DNA of 64,000 nt from Brachyhypopomus gauderio. Its lineage: Eukaryota > Chordata > Actinopteri > Gymnotiformes > Hypopomidae. Location of the stretch: NCBI RefSeq assembly GCF_052324685.1, contig NC_135212.1, positions 45,386,212 through 45,450,211 on the forward strand, given 5' to 3'. Below the pieces are notes generated by a model. That model made no database searches, was not told where the DNA came from, and saw nothing but the letters and a program-made list of their open reading frames with translations. Positions 39,102 through 51,062 of the stretch are shown piece by piece (the stretch's first letter is position 1; each line of letters opens with the position of its first letter). The position numbers and the translations under genes were made by a program.

Positions 39102-42100
39102 GATACACATCAATGCTCTGGCATAACGAATTGCATTTACAACGACGATTTTCTCTACTGATGGACTTTAGCCAACGGATGCAAAATTGTTCCAAAGCCA
39201 TCTTCTTCTATATAGCTAACCTGTTGCGCACAAAGGCCTGAGTTGACTTCTCCAGTACTTTACTTTGCGAACAGCAATTAATTTGCCACTAAAATATGAA
39301 CCAGGAGCTTTTCATCGTGCATGTGCTGTAAATCTTCATACGTAAACATGACATTGGACTTTTTTTCATACTTACGCAGGGTTACTTTTACTCCTCGCGG
39401 GGGTGTTGGTGAAAATATGTCGAGCGCAAGTTCAGCAACTTCAATAAACTTAGCAGCTTCAAAAATCTGTTAGAATATATTTACAGCTATAACATCATTA
39501 ATTGTCAGTTTAAAATGCCCACATAGTTAAATATACATTTTATACATTATACACTTTTATGCAATTCTGTGTACTTTAACAAAATAAAATCTAATAAATA
39601 AAAAACATTAAATTTCAATCACTGAATCCTGTCCGTTATTGGTAAGGTACGACCTAATCCTTCTTGACTTGATCTTCATCTGTAGAACACGTTCATCAGC
39701 GTCTTTGTCTATCCACGTACTAATGTGAATGAGTACCTGTTTTCACCGACTCTTATAGATGAGCAGCCGTCGCGTCACAGTTGAACTGATCATGTGCGAT
39801 GTGTCTCTTAGATCTAGTTTTTATTTTATGTAAACGTGAATGTAAAATGTAAAATCCAATAGGCACTCTGGAATAACTTGTCCGTCAGAGAAGCTGACTG
39901 AGTGTCTCCCTTCCCAAATCAATCGACGTGTTCACATTCCACAGTTCATTATTAGAATTAGTGCCTGCACCGCAGTATTGTTGTTTTATTAAGTAGCTAT
40001 CTCGCTGTGCTTCCACAGAAGACGTGAAAGGGGATGATAAACACAGCACACATTTGTGGCGACTAAATTCTAACTACAGTCACAATGTTGCACTATGATT
40101 AATAATTCACGCTACTTCTTGGTAATGTGGCGTGTAGTAGCTTGTAGCAATAGCAACGCTTAAACATGCAATCCCTTTGTTAACTACATTTGCCTTTACA
40201 GGTAGGGACAGAGGACACGTTTGATAATAAAATAAACATATTCGGCCTGTTAATATTACCGTTGTCCCAGACGTGATGAAAACAAATAGCAGGTAGCAAA
40301 GTACAACGAACGAGCAAATAAGCAAATAAATAAACTAGTCTTGCTGACTTTACTGTAGTGCAGTGAGAACCCCTGTAATGAGTCGTACAAAAAAACGTTA
40401 TATTGACACCCTTTCCGATCGTTGACAGCTGCCCAGCGAAGCAGGGGTATGACATTCTCATAGTAGTAGAGGCTTTATGGAAGTTAACACATTCCAGGAA
40501 ATGGCCCACGGACGCAGCGCATTCTAACATGGATGAGAGGTACAGGCCGCTCCGGAGGAAGATGTGTTCAGGAAGATGTACCTTACAATAAAACGTACAA
40601 GTCTAACCTATACGTCACCGTTACTGCACTAGGCTTTAAACCTGCTATTCAAGGGAAATCCCCCGCAACGCGCTAAAACGCAACTTTATGTCAGGGCGCA
40701 TGAAATAGCCTACCTTTAGCTTCAAGAGTCACGAGCTCTTATATAAGTTCTACGAAGGTATTTGATTGGGAGACATTTTTTAAATGTTACAAGGGCTCAA
40801 GAAATCATCAAACTATTCTATTATGCGGACATTTTAACACGACATTAAATCTGCATTTAACTAAGAATGTAAATCTTGCATTATTATGCATTTGACTAAT
40901 TTTATAATTTTTTCATATATTACAAATGACCACCAATATATTGATTATTATTAACTATCACAAACGCTTTCATTATTTAGGATGCCTTATGTTCTTATAA
41001 CTTTAGGACACAGGTGCAGATGACTGGATTAAGCGCTTTAAGATTAGTTTGTAAAATAAATGCACATTAAAGAAGGCGAGGTATTCATTTGGCCTTAGGG
41101 ACTTAGGTACTTATATACGCATGTTTTTGGTTTTCCTAACTTGTTCAAAACTCATAGCACAAATGTCTCTCATTATATAGCCACAATTGTGGGTGGTTAC
41201 AGTAGGTGCATAAAATGAGCTCTCCTCCACTTGCAAAATTATTCTAAAATTATATTCCTAGTTTTCTAATATAAATGACTCGACCACTGTTATCAAATTA
41301 TTTGCTTAGCTTTATTGTGTTATGCCTTGCCGAAGTATTTAGAAAATGGAAACACCTGATTAAAGCTTCAAGTGTGGTAATAATGTTTATATGCTCGGCG
41401 TCGTTGACGAAAACGGTGGAGGCCAAAACATTACTCTGATAACACAAGTAATGCAGAAAACGTTTGGTTATATATTTGACTTCAGTGTTTTATAATTCGC
41501 TGTACGACGATCGCAATTACTTTAAATGTATAAATTCTTTATAAAGTGAGTCTAAACCCTGTTTACGTTTTCTCGCGAGCGCGTGCATGGAATGCTACGG
41601 CAGACTCGTTTACGGTCCTCGCCACAGGCAGTATATCAGGTCTATAAAAATCAAAGCTTCCTGATGTAGTATTTTATTATGGTATTAAACGACCAAAAAG
41701 TTCAAGTAGTTTCTTCCATAAATACAAGAGGATTGTCGCTTGGCACTGTTTAACACACTCGTTAAGAAAAAATACTGTTAATTTTCCAATAAAACTCGGT
41801 ATTATCTCTACACGCCCTGAATTTGCCTACGCCCTTTAACTAGTTTAGTGTACGACTATAAAATGTTTCTAAAACTGTTATAACCGATAAAGTTCTTGTT
41901 AAAGGTGCATGAACTTGAGAAACTGGTTGTTTTGTCTTCGCTTACACTCTTTAATGCCTTTTTGCCTCTTAAACAATTTTCTGTATGGAAGTTATGTTGC
42001 GATTAATATTATAAAACTTATATTCAGCATTAGGAATGCTCTTGGACATAAAAAAACATGCATCCTTTCATAAAGAAAAAAGATAAGCACATTTTTCCTC

Positions 42101-42515
42101 TTCTTTGTGGCCTATTACTTCACGTATTATACATTTTTATTCATATTGTCAAAACGTTGCATAATTTAAGTGGGTATTTCCCCGACAGATGGTAGATATC
42201 TTAGGATATATGGACACACTCCCATTTTGCATATTACATAAACAAGACAGTTTATTTAGAGTGGAAAATATGGATAGCGCAAGAGGAGGAGAGCTCCGCG
42301 CAGCCCCTTGGCGGATTGATTTACGCCCCATTGACTCTTTATCAGCCTCGCGAAAAAAGACTGACCAATCATTTCGCTCGAAGCGCACAACATAGCAGCC
42401 CGGCTCTACTTTGTTGGCGAACGCGTAGAGACAGCGTCGTGGAAAGGGGGGGAAAGCCCAGTTCTTTGGTACATGTTTTCCCTTCAATGAACCGTACGTT
42501 GTATAATGTCCGAGA
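39102..42515 (+). promoter_or_regulatory. mir-196 to hoxb9a interval and hoxb9a promoter
   Basis: AT-rich, with no gene seen until about 42280. The last 240 bases become GC-richer and contain a Pbx-Hox-like TTGATTTAC (about 42317), an inverted CCAAT (CCATTGAC), and CCAATCA (42364), consistent with the hoxb9a promoter and 5' UTR. The promoter is inferred from position and motifs. Confidence 0.4.
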
Positions 42516-45500
42516 ATGTCCATTTCTGGAGCTCTAAGCAACTACTATGTCGATTCCATCATAAGTCATGAGGCGGAAGATCCTAGCGCTGCCCGATTTT
42601 CCAATGTACAATACTCCAACTCTCGGCAGCCGGGAACCGGGGAGCATCCCGAATTCCCATCGTGTAGCTTTCAACCCAAGCCTCCCGTGTTTAGTTCATC
42701 ATGGAGTCCTTTCAGCCCCCACGCGCCCAACGGCTTACCAGCGGTCTACCACCCCTATATTCCAACGCAGCCCGTGCCTTCATCGGACACCCGGTACCTC
42801 CGTACATGGCTGGACTGTGCTCCGCGAGCAGAACCTCTACCAGGCCAGAACCAGGTCAAGATGGAGCCTCTTCTGGGACACCTCGGGGAGCCCCCTAAAC
42901 TCGGAGGACAACATGAATATGTTTTGGAATCCTCTTCTGCTCGGGAGATGAATTCCGGCCACGGCTCGGGATTTGAAGACAGTAAGGACATTTGCGAAGG
43001 TAGCGAGGACAAAGAAGCACCAGATCAAAGTAAGTTATAAAACGAGGAAGTGAAGCGTCTGTAAACCTTTTAATGCTGTCATAAAAAGGCGAACAAAGCA
43101 AGCGAGACTCACTGCCTCTCCACGCAGCCAAGTTTGCTCATGTGGCAAGCAGCGATCGACAGACAGTGTATTGGCGTGTATGCTACGTTGATATCAGATT
43201 GTGCATTTTTTTTGCTTGCCATTGGTTTTAAAACCCGAAGCTATCTACTGGCACCGTTTGTTTTTTTGTTACTAATTTACTTTCTTCTTTCTCACCCTTG
43301 GGTTTGGATATGTGTGTATATGAATGTGTGTGTTTGTGTGTGACAACGCCTGTAATTCGCGCTTGAGCACACGTCAGCTTTAAGCAGCCTATATTCACCA
43401 ATATATTTATTTTCTTTCAGATTCTCTAGTCCAGGTTTATACGTTTATTATAACTTAAAGTAATATTACAACTCATATATGCTGCTTTTTAATTTTCGTG
43501 AACGTTAAAAGCACATCGTTCACCCGCAGCCTCCGTGGAGTGTGGCTGGTAGTCAGTGCAAGTCCACAGTCATACGAGTATAGTGATGAGGACGACGGCG
43601 TAGCGTAGACATTTATATTCTTCACAGTATATCTCGAACATGGCTTTTTCCTCAAGATGAGTCTTACTGACACTTATTTATAGTTGCTCTCCCACCGGAG
43701 GGACAGCCTCCTGCTCCACTGATATCCCACACGCCTAAAATGTACTTTAATTTGTAACCGAGAGGGGAATGTATCTTGACAAACGGTTGTTTTAGATTTA
43801 GGAGGACTGACGTGGAACGAACATTGATTCTAATTCATGAAGTAGGCTCGATCAACACAAACACTAATGGAACGGTGTGCAACAGAAATCCCTATTGTGC
43901 TACCCTGGGCGGCGTTCCAGTATAAACTGTAGGAAAAGGCAATGAAGTTGCGAATTACATGCCCCACTTTGTGCTCGCAGCTGCCACGAGAGGCAAAGAA
44001 AGTTATTGCCCCCAAGTTTATTAAGTTACAAGAAGAGTCAACATATCCATTAATTGTTGTGTGTGGCCTCTCTGGGACACATGGTGCAAAAAGGTCTAGA
44101 TGAAATACGATGCAATCAAAACGCAAGGGAATGTAATATCACGCTTCCTAATGTGAAAACCCCATTTTCTACTAAAACACTGCGATGATATTGTCAGGAG
44201 GTATTGCTATAAATGAGGCTGTCAACTTTCAGCGTGTTGTTTTTTTTTTCTAATGGACGTCGTGCACCTTAATGTTTATTGTTTGAGATTATGTTTCTCC
44301 TAAATAAGAATGTGGTGGCTTACACACCTAACGCATGCTTCTCTCGAGGCCGCGAGGCCTAGCTGATTGACACATGAATTAATCATTCCTGATAGGGGAA
44401 TCTTTCTTTTCTTCTGGTGAAATAAACAGAATTGCGCCACGTGAGTTAGAATATTCAAGACAGCTTATGCAGTACAAGGTTGTGCGTTTGGAAGTGTGAG
44501 AAGTGTGAGAATTTACATGCGTATAAGAACAATGGCTGAATCCATGGAAGCTTAGGTGTCCATGTTATGCTAGTTTGTCACGCGAAGACAAGAAGTTCTC
44601 TGATTATGCGGTAAGGATAGCAGGAAAGAATCCAGGGCTTGGGAAGAATGTGAATCTCTTCATATCGCCCTTTAACCTCGGTGGTCCCAGTTTCGCTTAC
44701 ACCAATTCCCAGGTCGTATCAATATCCAATGTTTGAAACCCAGATAACAGGGAAAATCTGTAGCACGAAAAGCAGTCTCCAAATATATATTCCCAAAGGC
44801 AATTTAGTGGAAACATTTTTGAACTCCCATCTGCATTCTCGAGAAAGCCACAAAGGGACAAGTCGTCTAGTTAGAGAAACTCGTCCTTCCTAATTCTCTC
44901 CACATTTCTCCCTAAAAGGAGATACAATCTATGAATCAAACGCGACAGCGGTTTGGAACGCATTGCAGTATGGTTAAAGTGTTATGGGGCGAGGCGAGAG
45001 GGTGGCTAAGCCATAATTGGATCGTCGAGGCAGAGCTGAAATTCAAAGATTGTATCTTATGTGATGCTGTATTCAGTGTCATTGCACAGGTTCCGGACAC
45101 CAATGGTTTTCTTGGAGCCGTCAAGTCCAACCCGACATGACCTGACACCCTGCCTTCTGATTAACGCGACATGTGTAGACTCCTATAAGAGAGCATGCAG
45201 CTATCTGTAACCTATTACGAATCGTTAGTAAACAAGAAAAGGTTCTAGGCCCTCTGTGGAATCGCATGTGTGCCTATAATGTAGACTATAATAATACATG
45301 TATATTATCCAGCCTTTTTACCGGGTGGGAGGGGGCGTATTTTAGTTATGCTGGCTGTCTGTGAACTCCAAGGTAAATCTAAACTGAAAGTGTTATCGTA
45401 TTCTCTCCGTTAGCAGAATATTTTGATTTTAAACACTGATTGTGTTGTCATTTGCAGACGATCCATCGGCCAACTGGTTACATGCTCGCTCGTCCCGCAA

Positions 45501-45693
45501 GAAGCGATGCCCTTACACTAAATATCAAACCCTGGAGCTCGAAAAGGAATTTCTCTTCAATATGTACCTCACCCGGGACCGGCGACACGAGGTAGCGCGT
45601 TTGCTGAACTTGACGGAGCGGCAAGTGAAAATTTGGTTCCAAAACCGAAGGATGAAAATGAAGAAAATGAATAAGGACCAGTCCAAGGAATAA
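42516..45693 (+). CDS. hoxb9a: Homeobox protein Hoxb9a
   Basis: Two exons: 42516-43029 (donor AAA|GTAAGT) and 45458-45693 (acceptor TTTGCAG, stop TAA 45691-45693), phase 1, 249 residues. The N-terminus [19 protein letters not shown] is diagnostic of Hox9 proteins. The exon-1 segments [20 protein letters not shown] and CSFQPK, and the acidic [11 protein letters not shown] before the junction, fit Hoxb9. The junction gives [20 protein letters not shown]; the Trp of ANWLHA serves as the Pbx-contact residue in place of YPWM. The homeodomain is at about 184-243, with [20 protein letters not shown] and [10 protein letters not shown] typical of group 9. Role by family: nuclear transcription factor of thoracic/posterior trunk identity. 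The intron (2.4 kb) contains a Pbx-Meis-like TGATTGACAC site. The 'a' suffix is inferred from cluster content. Confidence 0.96.
44330..44400 (+). promoter_or_regulatory. Candidate Pbx/Meis-Hox element in the hoxb9a intron
   Basis: TGATTGACAC (44364-44373), 9 of 10 to the Pbx-Meis/Prep decamer, is followed at once by the AT-rich homeodomain-type sequence ATGAATTAATCATT (44374-44387). The closeness of the two sites suggests a Hox-responsive enhancer. Not proven without conservation data. Confidence 0.4.
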
Positions 45694-47408
45694 AGGCTCG
45701 AAAGGCCGAGCGAAAGGCTCGGTTCCCTGTCTTTTAACCCCGTGATAGCGAAACCGTGCTTACCTGTGGAGGGTGACTAAAAAGTGTTTGTAGCTTATGT
45801 TTAACTTTGTATTACAAATAACTCATTTCGGGGATGCAGAGAATCAGTACTTAAACATAAGTATTCTTACTGTGCTACATATCGCATGGCAACAACGCTA
45901 GACATTAACTGATTATAAAAATGAATTAATGTAACACATACCCTCTCATTTTTCCTTTGTTTTGAATTTTATTTCCACCATTCCCCATTAATGGAAGAAT
46001 TTTCAAGCTACTTATACGGATTGTTAAAAGAAATTCAGAGTATAGGTATTATTGTTATGATGAGAGTTTTTTTTTCGCCACTAGGCGCATACAGCTGACA
46101 GAAATAGGTAGCTATTATTATTATTATTATGATTATTATTACTATTATTATTAGCAACATCAAAACTAATTGTAGTTTTATTCTTAAGAATTGCACAATT
46201 TCCTCTGTGCGATTTTTGAAGAAACATTCAGGTAGTCAATCATCATAAGGATATATCGAGTTTACTTTTTACTTTTGAACCTTTTTATGGTCTTAATACT
46301 GGAAAAAGTAAGTCATGTCCTCCTTAGCATTACTTTGATTATGTTTAAATCCATAGGGCAATCTCTTATTTGGTCAATGCACTAATAACATTTCTGTCCA
46401 CTCACACAGAATGTTTTATGTAATTCTCCTGAGTTCAAGTTTGATATTCCTCTTCCTGCGCAGCTTTACCTCCTGAGTTTGACGTGGATATAAAACACAC
46501 CCTGAAGGATGTTAGGCCAAACTGTGCTGCACATCCTGCATAGAAGTACTCGTACTCTGCATGACAGTTATAACCCAGACCTTCAGCTTTCTAGTCCTCC
46601 AGTAAAACGTTTTGTAAAAGCAGGATGCCAAACGTTTACGTATAGCCGTACAGCCACTTAGTCCAGTATTTTCAATGTTGCCCCAGTTAAGAAGTGAAGG
46701 AACGAATTAACTTATAGACTATATTTGCTGGATGTGTGTAAATGTGTAGTTAGCTTGTCAGTAACAGAATAATCCGTCCATAAATAAATGGAACATAACC
46801 TCAGCTGAATACAAATTCAGTCGCGTTTATGTGTATAAATGTTTACATACATTAACGCATGCATTGTATAGATTTAGTTATTCTCTTATGTGATTTTTAA
46901 AATTAGAAAGTAGAATTCAAAGTTCTTTTATGTGTGAATTTGGATTACAGTTATAATTTATTGTAAATACATTAATAGATTTCTTTTCAATGGAATGCCC
47001 TTTACATTGTATGAAAAGAGGCTTTGAAGAGATCTCATACTTGAAAATGCAGGCTGACGTTCTATGTAATTTCAGATATTGTTTACATGTTGTTGTTCAT
47101 AATGCGTTGGGATTTGTGTTGTCAAAGGTAACTATTACGTTATAATGTATTTGTTTGCTTGACATTGTATTGCTTTGCTTGTGCTGAAAATTCATGAGTA
47201 GAACTTTCAAGTTTGCCTTTTCCTACTTTTTAATCAACTAAATTCTTGGGGTTTTCTGGAATATCGTGTGCGACTGTCTGCAGCGTTCAAGACTCATTCC
47301 AGTGCACATCATTTTGTCCTATTCCAAATTATATGACAGTGACTAACAGACAGACAGACAGACACACAAATAGACTCGCCCAGATGGACGCGTGCGCACA
47401 CAACGCAA

Positions 47409-47500
<92 letters not shown>

Positions 47501-49160
47501 ATTTTGGCATGCTCTAATTATTCTTTATTCCCTTGATGAATTTGATGATCTTTAATTTAACATAATTCCTTCAATTCTGGAACACTGAATCACTATTTTA
47601 AACACGTAAACCGAAAAAGTAATTTTGTACAAATGCTTCTTTTTTCCTGCGTGTAACATGTACGTCAGATGCTGGACACGCATTAAAAGTTTACAGAGAA
47701 CAGAGTCCGTCTTATTATTGTATATTTATAACTAGTGCATAATAGTAAAAAAATAAATAAACTAATGCCCATAACTATAAACTGGTAAACGCTCACATGT
47801 TCTTTCCCTAACATTGCACTGAATGTTACAGCTATCGACAGATTAACTAAAGATCTGATCCAACTAAAGTCCAAAATACAAGTTTAAGTTTCTGAGCCAT
47901 ATTTATGTATTTTACCTGAACATATGCTTTGTTCCTCCAAAATGGGTACAGTTAATGGCTTGACATACAACAACGTGCTTATAAACACAAACCTCTATAT
48001 ACAATGTAGATGTGAAGCCAGTGTGAATGTGTTATGGCCCTTATCCTCAGCTGACCTCTTCCGCTGTAAGTCAAGAAAAATGCTCTGTAGTTTTCAGTAC
48101 CACATTTATTTTGTGCTGTAATGAGGGGCACGTGTTGGAAATATGCTAGCGTGCGTCGGAACATTTGTCTCGCATTGCACTGAGGAAACGTGCGAATCAT
48201 ATGTGGACAGCTGAAAGGATCTTCAATAAGTTCATCCTGACTTTCGCTTAACGGCTTCATTTAATACCGTTGTCCAACTCTAAACGGTGGTGTTTGAGAC
48301 ATTTGTTGCGAATAAGTAATTCATAGTATATTAACCGATATATTAACACCATTAGCACAAAAGCCCAATCTTCAATGTTTTACTTGAGTACAGTTATATC
48401 TAGTCACATTACACGTCACACTAACAGACAAGCTTATTTTACTATGTTTCCTGAACAATAATACTTTATTCTTGTATTCGAAATCAGTGGTAATAGACTA
48501 AATGTCAAATGTTCACATTTATACATTTGTGAATATAATTTTGAACAAAACAGAGTTAAACAAAACAAAGTGTTGTTTTTTTCTGTCTGTATAGCCTACA
48601 GGGTACTTCAGACGTTATCAAAAACAAAAGCATCAAATGAAGGTCTTACCAATGGGCTGTACGCCACAACATACTGTTATAATTACACATTTCTTTGAAG
48701 ACAGAGGCAGTAGTTTTTGCCAACACGTGTTTCTGGTTCAATATTTTTTTTAATCAATTTACTTACTATATTACGGCCATACGTTTTTACTATCGCAAAT
48801 CGATATTCTGATATTCGGGCGCCCAATCTGAGTATTTTCAAAGGAAACAAACTGCTAGAAAGGATGTGCGCTCGCGCTTTGGAAGAGGGAATAGGACGTC
48901 GACCGTCATAAAGAAAAAGAAAGAAAATTCAATTCAGTGTGCCGCAATAAAAGAATATGACTGCAATAAAACTTTATAGGGTATACATTTCTGAAGGTTA
49001 AGAACTAAATGGCTGTAAAGCAAACACTGCGCGGGAAAACGGAAAAAAAGCTTTCGAATTCCCAGTAATGGTTTGGCAGAGCAATTCGAAAAAGGCATGG
49101 GCTGTGGACAGGGAAGCCCGTTGCTTGTTTTACTTTTACCCTTTCTTACATTTGTCGTTT
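45694..49160. other. hoxb9a 3' flank and hoxb9a-hoxb8a spacer, first part
   Basis: Contains the hoxb9a 3' UTR (boundary not fixed), an ATT microsatellite (46112-46153), and the compound CGCA/CA array at 47397-47496. A moderately complex block near 46440-46660 may be part of the UTR. No open frame with a domain. Confidence 0.4.
47397..47496. repeat. (CGCA)n(CA)n compound microsatellite
   Basis: About eight CGCA units followed by about 58 bases of CA. Confidence 0.95.
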
Positions 49161-49189
49161 TATTGTTTGCAGCGTTTGTTGTTTAGGCC

Positions 49190-49480
49190 TCTAGATTCCT
49201 CGCGGAGTAGGGGGGCCTCGAGCTGTGGGATCTGGACTTCCAGATGAGAGTTCAGTCCAGCTCTCTCGACGCCCTGTCTTTGTTCCATTTCCGAGCGCGC
49301 CAGAGCCGCCTTATACTGGGGGCCATAAAATGACACAAAAAGGATTTCTGGCGAGACGTCTGGGATGACCAGCTTTAATTTGTTTACAGCCCTTGCGACC
49401 AAGCAGGGCTCCTCCATTTTGGTGCCTCACATCCGATTGTGTCATGGTGGGACCTGATACAATGGCCGGTTGCTAAAGAA
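49190..49480. promoter_or_regulatory. Candidate conserved element between hoxb9a and hoxb8a
   Basis: A 290-base block of higher complexity and GC than its surroundings, containing GGGGGCCATAAAATGACAC (CCATAAA is a Cdx-type site in reverse) and a stretch ending AATGGCCGGTTG. It is neither repeat-like nor coding. Such blocks inside Hox clusters are often enhancers; here this is inference only. Confidence 0.35.
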
Positions 49481-49632
49481 CAGCCTTTCTCTCTCTCAAA
49501 ATGCGCGTCTTATCCAGCTCATTCCGCCGTTGCATTCCTTGTATAAACCGAAAGGGCAGCTTTGTTTTCAATAGTTTTCAGAGACAAAACTTTTTGTGCG
49601 AAATATTAAATTGCCGCTGTATAATATATATA

Positions 49633-49633
<1 letters not shown>

Positions 49634-49663
<30 letters not shown>

Positions 49664-49676
49664 CATACACACACAT
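49634..49676. repeat. (CATA)n microsatellite
   Basis: About nine ATAC units followed by CACA. Confidence 0.9.
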
Positions 49677-50843
49677 ACTCCAACATATAGGCTTATATAT
49701 TTTATATAAATAATTCATAATAATATTCTAAACTATTTTGACCAAGTCGCATGTATAAAGGATTTGTTGTTAATTTATTTAGATTAATATTGAAACATTT
49801 TCAGATTTTCAGATTTGAATTCTGGCAATTAGAAAACATATCAGTATTAAAGATCAGTTGTTCAAGTGATTTAATTTTATTAAAACGTATCGTAAAAAGT
49901 TATCCATAACGGCAGTTGTCAATAGCTGTCGTAGACCTATAACAAGGGATACGGCCTACTTTCGTGCATTATTTAAAAGTAAAGTCCTGTGTAAAAACAA
50001 ATACAGTGATGGATAGTGCATTTATTTTCCACAGGTAGCCTAACTGTAACTAGCCACTGTGGCCAGATAGAGCTACTTTTGCAAATAAAATGCATTCAAT
50101 ATAAAATGTTCTAGGTTATACAATAGCAACAGCTTTATCTGCCATCTTTGCTTAGTAGGGTGTTAAATAGATACCGACATAAAAGATTTTGTTGGGCTGC
50201 TTTTGGATAAAAGTTATTGTAAATATAACATATGAAAAGTCCAGATTGTACAGTTCACAGATTAAACTGTTTCAATATATATATAGATATATTTAGGGTC
50301 TGATTCTTTCATTGACTAGCATGTCTAATTGTTTTAACAGGACCCAGGAAAGATAACCTACAGTTTATATCGAATTCCTTGTTATGGAGAATTAAAAATA
50401 ATTACTCAGCCCGCTTACATCACTGAATTTGCACTTATGGAGCTGTTAATACGCTCATTTCGGGTTTATGCTTGTTGTTTATAGAACCATTAGGTCTTAC
50501 ACTTCCGTCCCACAGAGGCTACGTTTCCTCTTGGTATAACGCGTAACGGCCACATGATGGCAATGTTGTTCTATCAAAAAGAGCAGAAAGCTTTCTCCCC
50601 CCCACAACAGGAATTCATTGAGGCCTTAGAAAGTGTGTTTTACACTTGACTAAAATTAGAGCCACCGCAAGACGAATGTCTTTCAACCCCCCCTTTTTTA
50701 TTTTTTCATTTGGAGTAGAAATATGTAGGCTACGTGGGGCAAAAGTGCAATTTATGTGAAGCACTGCGAAATTAAGTATGTAGGCTAAGGGATGTTGCTA
50801 CAAATATGGTATGTGGATGTGGTAATTAGGTCTTATTTTATTT

Positions 50844-50845
<2 letters not shown>

Positions 50846-50898
<53 letters not shown>

Positions 50899-50904
50899 TA
50901 TATA
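50846..50904. repeat. (AT)n microsatellite
   Basis: About 45 bases of AT, then an AAAATATATATATA tail. Confidence 0.95.
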
Positions 50905-50960
50905 AGCCTACAGTATATTATAAAATTTCAGAAAATAATGAAATATTAACTTGGGTAAAG

Positions 50961-51062
50961 ATATACAGATAGTAAGAATTGCAGTGTTAATCACAAGGTT
51001 TACAGAGAAGCAGGTCGATTCGGACAGAGGTCCTTCATCAGCTGTGCACTTCAATAATAGCA
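50961..51062 (+). repeat. Dispersed repeat copy (same family as 10530-10640)
   Basis: ATAGTAAGAATTGCAGTGTTAA is shared with 31455-31477, and CACAAGGTTTACAGAGAAGC with 10530-10640. GAGGTCCTTCATCAGCTGTG is the reverse complement of a stretch near 31572-31592. Confidence 0.5.
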
